A stretch of 5,854 nt of DNA from the NCBI GenBank assembly GCA_945876305.1, contig CAMCOB010000085.1, forward strand, positions 1 to 5,854. Reading direction: 5' to 3'. This DNA comes from Bifidobacterium breve. Lineage in GTDB: Bacteria > Actinomycetota > Thermoleophilia > Miltoncostaeales > Miltoncostaeaceae. Positions 1 to 5,071 of this stretch are shown here, one piece after another. The notes under the pieces are model-generated. The model was given only the letters and a program-made list of their open reading frames with translations, ran no database searches and was not told the DNA's origin. The position numbers and the translations under genes were made by a program. Within the stretch, counting starts at the first letter, position 1; every line of letters starts with the position of its first letter.

Positions 1-6
1 GCTCAT
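1..6 (-). CDS. Start of next gene, probably triosephosphate isomerase (only two codons in window)
   Basis: On the minus strand an ATG at 6-4 overlaps the pgk stop codon TGA (5-3) in an ATGA arrangement, and is followed by AGC before the window ends. Such 4-nt overlaps are typical of translationally coupled operon genes. In Actinobacteria the gene after gap and pgk in this neighbourhood is usually tpiA, so triosephosphate isomerase is the natural expectation. Only Met-Ser can be read here, so the identity rests entirely on gene order. No clear Shine-Dalgarno sequence is seen just upstream, which would fit initiation by re-starting ribosomes from pgk. Confidence 0.4.
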
Positions 7-1196
7 GCGACAGGAAGCGCTGCAACGCCGGGGAGGACGGCACCCTCGAGCATCTCAAGCGCGGCACCACCCCCGGTGGAGACCCAGGTGAACCGGTCGG
101 CGAGACCCATCTCGCTGACCGCAGCGCCCGAATCACCACCCCCGGCCACTGTGATGGCGGCCGACGATGCCATGGCCTCGGCTACCGCACGGGTGCCGTC
201 AGCAAATGGCGGTATCTCAAACGCACCCATGGGTCCGTTCCAGAACACAGTGCCCGCCGTCGCGATTACATCGCGGTAGGCAGCCGAGGTACGCGGACCG
301 ATGTCCACACCCATCCACCCATCAGGGATGGCGTCGCTCGGCACCACCTGCAAGTTCGCATCGGCGCTGAAGCGGTCGGCCACAAGGATGTCGGTGGGCA
401 ACTGGAGCGTGCAGTTCACCTTGCCGGCGCGGTCAAGCAGACGCAGCGCCAATTGCTGCGCCGCCGCGTCCTCGTGCAGCGAGGTTCCCACCGGATCTCC
501 GAGGGCCTTCAGAAACGTGAAGCACATGGCACCACCGATGAGGATCCGGTCGGAGGTATCGAGCAGATTCTCGATGAGCGGCAGCTTGTCGCTCACCTTC
601 GACCCACCCAGCACGCTCACGAACGGCGGAGTGGGGTCGCCGAGCAACCCGCCGAGCACCTCGACCTCACGGCCGAGAAGAAGCCCGGCGCAGGCATCCA
701 GCCGACGGGCGACGGCCTCGGTCGATGCATGGGCCCGGTGGGCAGCCCCGAAGGCGTCGTTGACGTAGGCGGTGAAGCCCGCGGCCAACTGGTCGGCGAA
801 CGCTGCGTCGTTGGCCTCTTCGCCCGGATGGAAGCGCAGGTTCTCAAGCAATACGACATCACCGGGATGAAGTGCCCGCACGCGGGCCTCCACGACCGGG
901 CCAACGCAGTCGGCAAGCAACTCGACTGGCTGGCCGAGAAGCTCCGACAGGCGTTCCGCGCACGGCGCAAGCGACAGATCGTCAATTCGCGTGCCGTTGG
1001 GGCGTCCGAGGTGCGAACACACCGCAACCGCGGCGCCGTTGTCCAGCAGATACCGAATCGTGGCCACCGACGCGCGAATCCTCGCGTCGTCGGTGACCCG
1101 CCGGGTGTCGAGGGGTGCATTGAGGTCAGCACGTACGAGCACGCGCTCCCCCGCCCACGAACGACCCGGCGAATCCACTTGGACAGGGCGCTGCAT
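3..1196 (-). CDS. pgk: Phosphoglycerate kinase
   Basis: Cytoplasmic glycolytic enzyme that transfers the phosphate of 1,3-bisphosphoglycerate to ADP, giving ATP and 3-phosphoglycerate. The 397-residue product is complete and of normal family length. The PGK signature VLVRADLNAP lies at residues 19-28, the substrate-binding SHLGRPNG at 61-68, ENLRFHPGEEAND at 118-130, and VNDAFGAAHRAHAST at 145-159. GGSKVSDK at 198-205 carries nucleotide- and substrate-contacting lysines. The C-terminal nucleotide domain shows FWNGPMGAFE at 318-327, GGGDS at 352-356 and STGGGAALE at 373-381. All expected catalytic segments are present and there is no truncation. Its ATG shares one base with the gap stop (TAATG), and its own stop overlaps the next start (ATGA). 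It is therefore the middle gene of a coupled gap-pgk-(tpiA) operon. A Shine-Dalgarno-like AGAGG (1212-1208) lies inside the end of gap. Confidence 0.98.
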   Translation of the reverse strand: MQRPVQVDSPGRSWAGERVLVRADLNAPLDTRRVTDDARIRASVATIRYLLDNGAAVAVCSHLGRPNGTRIDDLSLAPCAERLSELLGQPVELLADCVGPVVEARVRALHPGDVVLLENLRFHPGEEANDAAFADQLAAGFTAYVNDAFGAAHRAHASTEAVARRLDACAGLLLGREVEVLGGLLGDPTPPFVSVLGGSKVSDKLPLIENLLDTSDRILIGGAMCFTFLKALGDPVGTSLHEDAAAQQLALRLLDRAGKVNCTLQLPTDILVADRFSADANLQVVPSDAIPDGWMGVDIGPRTSAAYRDVIATAGTVFWNGPMGAFEIPPFADGTRAVAEAMASSAAITVAGGGDSGAAVSEMGLADRFTWVSTGGGAALEMLEGAVLPGVAALPVA

Positions 1197-2197
1197 TACG
1201 GCAGAAGCCTCTGCGCGAGGTCAACCACCCGGCACGAATAGGCCCACTCGTTGTCGTACCAGGAGATGACCTTCACCTGATTTCCCATCACCATGGTGAG
1301 TGGGGCGTCGTACAGCGACGAGTGCGAGTCGCCAACGACATCACGCGACACGATCGGGTCCTCGGAGTACCCGAGAATTCCCGCCATCGGGCCGACCGAG
1401 GCCGCCTTCATGGCCGCGTTGATCTCGTCCACGTCGGGCGTACCCTTGACGGTGGCCACGAGGTCCACCACCGAGCCATCCGGAGTGGGAACACGCATGG
1501 CGAACCCGTCAAGCCGGCCCTTGAGGTGCGGCATTACCTCGCCGATGGCGCGTGCGGCACCCGTCGACGTCGGGATGATCGACAGCGCAGCCGCACGGGC
1601 GCGACGCAGGTCGCTGTGCGGCAGGTCAAGGATCTGCTGATCGTTCGTGTACGCGTGGGTCGTGGTCATAAAGCCCTGTTCAATGCCGTAAAGGTCGTCG
1701 AGTACCTTCGCGATGGGGCCGAGGCAGTTGGTGGTGCATGACGCGTTGGAAATGATGTTCATGGTCGCGGCGTCGTAGGCGTCGTCGTTGACGCCGAGCA
1801 CCACGGTCAGGTCGGGGTTGGTCGCAGGAGCGGAGATGATGACCTTCTTGGCGCCACCCGCGAGATGCTTGGCGGCGTCGTCGCGCTTGGTGAAAAAGCC
1901 GGTGCTCTCCACCACCACGTCAACCCCCAGGTCGCCCCATGCGAGGTTGCCGGGGTCGCGCTCCGCCATCACGCGGATGGGCGTGCCGTCCACGATGATG
2001 GTGTCGCCCTCATGCTCCACGGTGCCCGGATAGCGGCCGAAGATCGAGTCGTAGGCCAAAAGGTACGCAAGTGTCTTTGCGTCGGTGAGGTCGTTGACGG
2101 CAACGATCTCCACATCGCCCTTGGCGCGACTCATCGCTGCCCTGAATACGTTCCGGCCGATACGGCCGAAACCATTGATGCCCACGCGTACTGCCAT
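1196..2197 (-). CDS. gap: Glyceraldehyde-3-phosphate dehydrogenase, NAD-type
   Basis: Converts glyceraldehyde-3-phosphate, phosphate and NAD+ to 1,3-bisphosphoglycerate in the cytoplasm. The start at 2197 gives 333 residues, the usual length, opening with VRVGINGFGRIGRN, the Rossmann dinucleotide-binding motif. An in-frame ATG at 2251 would add 18 residues with no family resemblance, whereas 2197 has AAGGGGA (2209-2203) six bases upstream. The catalytic motif SNASCTTNCLGP puts the nucleophile at Cys154, with His181 in TTTHAYTNDQ. The NAD-binding Asp in VNDLTD (about residue 36) and Leu192-Pro193 in the segment DLPHSDLRRAR match the NAD-preferring glycolytic form rather than NADP-type GapB or chloroplast forms. 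The C-terminal WYDNEWAYSCRVVDL is canonical. It is the first gene of the gap-pgk-(tpiA) operon. The strong terminator just upstream implies its own promoter in 2198-2278. Confidence 0.98.
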   Translation of the reverse strand: MAVRVGINGFGRIGRNVFRAAMSRAKGDVEIVAVNDLTDAKTLAYLLAYDSIFGRYPGTVEHEGDTIIVDGTPIRVMAERDPGNLAWGDLGVDVVVESTGFFTKRDDAAKHLAGGAKKVIISAPATNPDLTVVLGVNDDAYDAATMNIISNASCTTNCLGPIAKVLDDLYGIEQGFMTTTHAYTNDQQILDLPHSDLRRARAAALSIIPTSTGAARAIGEVMPHLKGRLDGFAMRVPTPDGSVVDLVATVKGTPDVDEINAAMKAASVGPMAGILGYSEDPIVSRDVVGDSHSSLYDAPLTMVMGNQVKVISWYDNEWAYSCRVVDLAQRLLP

Positions 2198-2202
2198 CAG
2201 AT

Positions 2203-2209
2203 TCCCCTT
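2203..2209 (-). promoter_or_regulatory. Ribosome binding site of gap
   Basis: AAGGGGA on the minus strand lies about six bases before the ATG at 2197. It decides the start of gap in favour of 2197 over the in-frame ATG at 2251, which lies further upstream. Confidence 0.7.
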
Positions 2210-2226
2210 GGTCGAAAGCGAGCGCG

Positions 2227-2232
2227 AGCATA
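2227..2232 (-). promoter_or_regulatory. Possible -10 element of the gap promoter
   Basis: Because an intrinsic terminator ends the upstream unit at about 2270, gap probably has a promoter within 2198-2270. The best -10-like hexamer I see is TATGCT (four of six consensus bases), which would start transcription near 2220 and give a leader of about 23 nt. No convincing -35 hexamer lies 16-18 bases upstream, where the sequence is GC-rich. This is a weak, inferred assignment. Confidence 0.25.
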
Positions 2233-2270
2233 ACCGGTGGCGGGGCTCCACGGCGGGGACGAATCACCCG

Positions 2271-2306
2271 AAAAACGACTCTGGGGGACCCGAAGGTCCC
2301 CCAGAG
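2271..2306 (-). terminator. Intrinsic terminator with UUCG tetraloop, ending the DUF1097 gene
   Basis: On the minus strand a perfect 12-bp stem, CTCTGGGGGACC / GGTCCCCCAGAG (2306-2295 and 2290-2279), encloses the loop TTCG closed by a C-G pair. In RNA this is the exceptionally stable C(UUCG)G tetraloop. The stem is followed by TCG and five T residues (2275-2271), so it reads as a rho-independent terminator in the minus direction. It lies 31 bases after the stop of the membrane-protein gene and 73 bases before the gap start. It therefore separates that gene from the glycolytic operon. There is no T-run on the plus-strand side. Confidence 0.9.
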
Positions 2307-2337
2307 CGCGAAGCAAAGGTTGCGTAGACCGTGTGGC

Positions 2338-2997
2338 CTAGGCCTCCTTGGGCTTCGGGGTGAGGAGTGCTGCGAGCTTGCCCGAGATGAGACCCAGGAC
2401 CAGACCACAGATCAGCGTGACGAAGGTGTCAAACCACACCCATGCCCACGGGGTCGAAACAAGACCACCGAAAGCACCAAGACCCGTTGCAGTACCAGCG
2501 CCTGCGCCATCAAGATCAACATCGGCGCCAGCGGGGGCCCAGCCGTCCATACCCGTCGCGACCCACCAGAGGAACACGGCAGCAAATGCCGGGAACGTCC
2601 CTGCGACGTAGTACCAGTCACCCGCGATGAGGATCATCACGAGGATGAATGCAAACACACCGACCCAAAGGGCGATGCCCCAGAACTCAGGGAACGCAGC
2701 CGACTTGTATGCAAGCGGGATCGTAACGAGCGCTGCAACCGTGCCGAACAGCGAAGCCAAGAAGATCTTGCCGAAGGCGGCGTTGTCGCCACCAGCAGCA
2801 AAGAACAGACCCCACGCGATGAACGCCGTAGGAAGAATCAGGTGGAAGTTCTGCGGAACGCCAACAGCACCGGGAAGATCCGTGCCAGACACGGTCACCC
2901 AGTGGAAGGTGAAGTTCAGCGAGAACTCAGTCCACAGGTAGGAGAGGACTCCAATTACCAGCGCGAGCGGAAAAATCGCCTTTGCGCGAGCACCCAT
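2338..2997 (-). CDS. DUF1097-like six-helix integral membrane protein
   Basis: A complete 219-residue membrane protein of unknown function. Hydrophobic segments lie at about residues 7-23, 50-69, 75-96, 104-124, 128-149 and 185-212, giving about six helices. The segments LPTAFIAWGLFFAAGG (55-70) followed by a G-containing helix, and the later TFPAFAAVFLWWVATG (134-149), resemble DUF1097, the family of E. coli YcdZ. This is by recognition only. The start at 2997 has AAGGAG (3010-3005) seven bases upstream. An in-frame extension to 3144 is hydrophilic, lacks family character and would read through the candidate promoter. Helices 5 and 6 are joined by a Gly/Ala/Asp-rich loop (151-178) containing DVDLDG. 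Codons such as GGT, GCT, GTT and CTT are far commoner than in the flanking genes, while Phe, Asn and Lys mostly use TTC, AAC and AAG. This fits strong expression or foreign origin. It appears monocistronic and occupies the usual whiA position. An uncharacterised transporter remains an alternative. Confidence 0.65.
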   Translation of the reverse strand: MGARAKAIFPLALVIGVLSYLWTEFSLNFTFHWVTVSGTDLPGAVGVPQNFHLILPTAFIAWGLFFAAGGDNAAFGKIFLASLFGTVAALVTIPLAYKSAAFPEFWGIALWVGVFAFILVMILIAGDWYYVAGTFPAFAAVFLWWVATGMDGWAPAGADVDLDGAGAGTATGLGAFGGLVSTPWAWVWFDTFVTLICGLVLGLISGKLAALLTPKPKEA

Positions 2998-3004
2998 GTG
3001 AGAG

Positions 3005-3010
3005 CTCCTT
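3005..3010 (-). promoter_or_regulatory. Strong ribosome binding site of the DUF1097-like gene
   Basis: AAGGAG on the minus strand is seven bases before the ATG at 2997, an optimal Shine-Dalgarno match and spacing. It supports the shorter start over the in-frame ATG at 3144. Confidence 0.8.
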
Positions 3011-3067
3011 CTTGTAATAGGACAGGGAATCCGTGAACCCGAAATAAGATGAGGTGGGCACACGGAG

Positions 3068-3095
3068 CACGACAGCGAGCCGTCGTGATGACGAC
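3068..3095 (-). promoter_or_regulatory. Two mutually exclusive hairpins in the leader of the DUF1097-like gene
   Basis: On the minus strand the segment ACGAC (3086-3082) can pair with the upstream GTCGT (3095-3091, loop CATC) to form a 5-bp hairpin. It can instead form part of an 8-bp hairpin, CACGACGG (3087-3080) with CTGTCGTG (3075-3068), loop CTCG, one G-U pair. The two structures cannot coexist. Both would sit at the very 5' end of the leader if transcription starts near 3089-3096. No T-run follows, so this is not an intrinsic terminator. A role in transcript stability or control is conjecture. Confidence 0.3.
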
Positions 3096-3125
3096 ACTCT
3101 ACGGGCCTCGCGCTATTCGTCACAA
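3096..3125 (-). promoter_or_regulatory. Candidate sigma-70-type promoter of the DUF1097-like gene
   Basis: On the minus strand TTGTGA (3125-3120) and TAGAGT (3101-3096) are separated by 18 bases and each matches four of six consensus positions. Transcription would begin near 3089, leaving a leader of roughly 90 nt before the ATG at 2997. The position fits a dedicated promoter between yvcK and the membrane-protein gene. The spacer is GC-rich and the match is moderate, so this is a prediction only. Confidence 0.4.
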
Positions 3126-3136
3126 GTGCTACGAAT
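3115..3136. promoter_or_regulatory. 22-bp dyad, possible operator over the -35 element
   Basis: ATTCGT (3115-3120) and ACGAAT (3131-3136) form a perfect 6-bp inverted repeat spaced by 10 bases, with an additional matching CA/TG pair inside. The dyad fully covers the proposed -35 hexamer at 3120-3125. Its size and symmetry are those of a binding site for a dimeric helix-turn-helix repressor. No regulator gene lies next to it, so the binding protein is unknown. Confidence 0.35.
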
Positions 3137-3155
3137 CCTCCCAAGGGGCGGATTC
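3133..3155. repeat. Imperfect inverted repeat GAATCC...GGATTC
   Basis: On the plus strand GAATCC (3133-3138) and GGATTC (3150-3155) are complementary. Inside them, after one mismatch, a 3-bp CCC/GGG pairing leaves a 3-base loop. There is no T-run on either side, so it is not a clear terminator. It lies just upstream of the candidate promoter and partly overlaps the 3115-3136 dyad. It could be an operator half-site, a processing hairpin after yvcK, or chance. Confidence 0.3.
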
Positions 3156-3167
3156 CGGCGTCTTTTC

Positions 3168-3182
3168 CCCGCTACGAGCGGG
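3168..3182 (-). other. Short hairpin downstream of yvcK, possible weak transcript end
   Basis: On the minus strand CCCGCT (3182-3177) and AGCGGG (3173-3168) form a 6-bp stem with loop CGT, starting 24 bases after the yvcK stop. It is followed by GAAAAG rather than a T-run. It is therefore not a proper intrinsic terminator and may only stabilise the 3' end. No better terminator is visible between yvcK and the next gene, so read-through into the membrane-protein gene is possible. Confidence 0.25.
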
Positions 3183-3205
3183 AGGTTTACGGTCTCATAA
3201 CTCCA

Positions 3206-4186
3206 TCACGCGGGGTACGCAGATGCCGATTCTGCGCGGCGCACGGCACCCTCGGCCGCCAGCGGTACCAGCACATCCGCCAGCCGCTCGGGCTCGTGTC
3301 GCACCACGCGATCGCTCTCGGCGACGTCGGCGGTCACCACCCGCACGCCGCGCTCGGCAAGCGCGCCTACATCTACGACCACCGGCTGCTGCCCCTGAGC
3401 GCCGTAGTGGGCCACGGATGCACCGTCGAGTGCACCCGCATGCACCACCACCACGTCCACTCCTCCTGGAATCATCTCCAGCACGCGGTCCAGGTGGTGC
3501 ACGGCATCCTTGCCGTCGGTCTCGCCCGGCTGAGTCATGATGTTGCACACGTATACGCGCAGCCCCTGGGCACCGCGCACGGCATCGGCGATCTCCCCCA
3601 CCGCCAGATGCGGCATCACGCTGGTAAACAGCGAACCCGGCCCCAGCAGCACCAGATCGGCATCGGCGATGGCGGCCACAGCATCGGGGTGCGCGGAGGG
3701 CTCCGGGTCCAGCCACACCCGCCGGCAGGCACCGGCGCCCGATGCGATGAGGGTCTCACCGCACGACTCGGATCCATCTTCGCGCTCGGCCCACAGTCGC
3801 ACGTGCTGCAGCGTGCCCGGGATCACCCTCCCGTTTACCTTGAGCACGCGCGAGCACTCACGCACGGCCTCATCAAACGACCCCGTCACCTCGGTGAGGG
3901 CGGCGAGGATGAGGTTGCCAAACGGATGGCCAGAGAGATCGCCGTCGGCGAACCGGTGCTGAAAAAGGCGCCCCATCAGCGACTCGTCCTCGGCCAGGCT
4001 CACAAGCACGTTGCGCACGTCGCCCGGCGGAAGCATTCCCAGTTCACGCCGAAGGCGGCCCGATGACCCACCGTCGTCGGCCACGCTCACGATGGCCGAG
4101 ATGTCGAGGTCGCGGTGCTTCAGCCCGCGAAGCAACGACGACAGCCCGGTGCCGCCACCCAGCGCAGCCACATGCGGACGGTTCAC
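3206..4186 (-). CDS. yvcK: YvcK/CofD-like gluconeogenesis factor, UDP-sugar-binding protein
   Basis: Cytoplasmic protein of the YvcK (MgfK) family. B. subtilis YvcK is needed for growth on gluconeogenic carbon sources and for cell shape, and the family binds UDP-sugars such as UDP-GlcNAc. The product is 326 residues, normal for the family. The glycine-rich ALGGGTGLSSLLRGLK (8-23), VSVADDGGSSGRLRRELGMLPPGD (34-57), GHPFGNL (86-92), LLGPGSLFTSV (180-190) and CNIMTQPGETDG (214-225) are the conserved ligand-binding segments. The related CofD/FbiA lactate transferases of F420 synthesis differ in these motifs. The start is GTG at 4186, immediately before the glycine-rich motif. It overlaps the rapZ stop as GTGA, with AGAGGT (4201-4196) upstream. 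An in-frame ATG at 4309 would duplicate rapZ coding sequence and adds unrelated residues. The C-terminal tail after about 312 is Ala/Arg-rich. It is normally followed by whiA, which is not the case here. Confidence 0.95.
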   Translation of the reverse strand: MNRPHVAALGGGTGLSSLLRGLKHRDLDISAIVSVADDGGSSGRLRRELGMLPPGDVRNVLVSLAEDESLMGRLFQHRFADGDLSGHPFGNLILAALTEVTGSFDEAVRECSRVLKVNGRVIPGTLQHVRLWAEREDGSESCGETLIASGAGACRRVWLDPEPSAHPDAVAAIADADLVLLGPGSLFTSVMPHLAVGEIADAVRGAQGLRVYVCNIMTQPGETDGKDAVHHLDRVLEMIPGGVDVVVVHAGALDGASVAHYGAQGQQPVVVDVGALAERGVRVVTADVAESDRVVRHEPERLADVLVPLAAEGAVRRAESASAYPA

Positions 4187-5055
4187 GTGCCCCGTACCTC
4201 TGGCGGCTTGCCCGCATCGCGGTGGGCAGTCGTCGCGCCCAGGTCTGCCTCGTACCGGGCTGCCAGCGCCTCGGCGATGGCCACGCTGCGATGCCTGCCC
4301 CCCGTGCACCCGATCGCAACCACCAGATGCCGCTTGCCCTCGGCCTGATACAGCGGCAATACGAAGTCGAGCAGGTTCTCCAGACGTGCCATGAACTCGG
4401 CGTACCCGGGATCTGCCGCCACGTACGCCGCCACATCAGGTTCCATCCCGGTGCGTGCGGTGAGATCCGCCACATAGTGGGGATTGCGAAGGAACCGCAC
4501 GTCAAACATCAGGTCGGCCTCGCGCGGCACCCCGTGCTTGAAGCCAAATGACGAGAAGGTCACCTGCATGTGGGGGCGCGTTCCAGGCGCCATCTCGCGG
4601 GCCACGGCCTCGCGCAGGTCCCACGGCGTCATGCCGGTGGTGTCGATCACCACATCCGCGCGATCACGCAGGTCGGCCAGAAGCATGCGCTCGCGCTCGA
4701 TCCCGCGCAGCACCTCTCCCCCCTCGGCCAGTGGATGGCGCCGGCGCGTCTCGCGGAACCGTCGCAGCAGGGCATCGTCGGAGGCTTCGAGGAACAGGAT
4801 GCGCGGAGTGATGCCGTCGGCCTTCTGCACCTCGCCCAGTTCACGCGCCAAGTCCTCAAACCAGATGCCGCCACGCACGTCACACACCAGCGCCGCGCGC
4901 TCCACCTTGCTGCCCTCGAGTTCGAACAGGTCAACCAGCGCCGGAAGCAGGCGGGGAGGCAGGTTGTCGATGCAGAAGTAGTCGGCATCCTCAAACGCCC
5001 CGATGGCACCACTCTTGCCGGCGCCGGAGAGCCCGGTGATGATCGTCAGTTCCAT
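4183..5055 (-). CDS. rapZ: RNase adapter / nucleotide-binding protein RapZ (YvcJ family)
   Basis: P-loop protein of the RapZ/YvcJ family, cytoplasmic. In E. coli RapZ guides RNase E to the GlmZ small RNA, which tunes glmS and so UDP-GlcNAc supply. In Gram-positives YvcJ hydrolyses nucleotides and its role is less defined, so the E. coli mechanism should not be assumed here. The product is 290 residues, the usual length. The Walker A GLSGAGKS is at 8-15, the YFCIDNLPPRLLP segment at 26-38, VTFSSFGFKHG at 165-175, FDVRFLRNPHY at 184-194, and the C-terminal GCTGGRHRSVAIAE at 249-262 with a final HRD at 278-280. The ATG at 5055 has a strong GGAGGT (5069-5064) eight bases upstream. It follows uvrC by 16 bases and overlaps yvcK by four, so the three are almost certainly cotranscribed. 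RapZ beside YvcK suggests shared control of envelope-precursor metabolism (inference). Confidence 0.96.
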   Translation of the reverse strand: MELTIITGLSGAGKSGAIGAFEDADYFCIDNLPPRLLPALVDLFELEGSKVERAALVCDVRGGIWFEDLARELGEVQKADGITPRILFLEASDDALLRRFRETRRRHPLAEGGEVLRGIERERMLLADLRDRADVVIDTTGMTPWDLREAVAREMAPGTRPHMQVTFSSFGFKHGVPREADLMFDVRFLRNPHYVADLTARTGMEPDVAAYVAADPGYAEFMARLENLLDFVLPLYQAEGKRHLVVAIGCTGGRHRSVAIAEALAARYEADLGATTAHRDAGKPPEVRGT

Positions 5056-5063
5056 TCGCCACC

Positions 5064-5069
5064 ACCTCC
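5064..5069 (-). promoter_or_regulatory. Ribosome binding site of rapZ
   Basis: GGAGGT on the minus strand, a full Shine-Dalgarno match, lies eight bases before the rapZ ATG in the 16-base uvrC-rapZ gap. It shows that rapZ can be initiated independently of ribosomes finishing uvrC. Confidence 0.8.
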
Positions 5070-5071
5070 GC

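Noticed and set aside
453..1241. Long plus-strand open frame of 262 codons opposite pgk
   Set aside because: It lies entirely antisense to an unmistakable pgk and the end of gap. Its product is Arg/Gly/His-rich with no recognisable domain. In high-GC DNA such antisense frames are expected shadows.
2198..2251. 18-residue N-terminal extension of gap from the ATG at 2251
   Set aside because: The extension has no GAPDH character, and the ATG at 2197 is preceded by a good Shine-Dalgarno sequence and gives the standard protein length.
2320..3036. Plus-strand open frame of 238 codons opposite the membrane-protein gene
   Set aside because: The product is a charged, low-complexity sequence with no domain. 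The minus-strand frame has clear transmembrane helices, a strong ribosome binding site and a terminator.
2998..3144. 49-residue N-terminal extension of the membrane protein from the ATG at 3144
   Set aside because: It is rich in Cys, His and Arg, unlike the rest of the protein. It would cross the candidate promoter, and the ATG at 2997 has the AAGGAG site.
3296..4066. Plus-strand open frame of 256 codons opposite yvcK
   Set aside because: It is antisense to a well-supported yvcK, is His-rich from complementing Val and Met codons, and has no ribosome binding site or recognisable fold.
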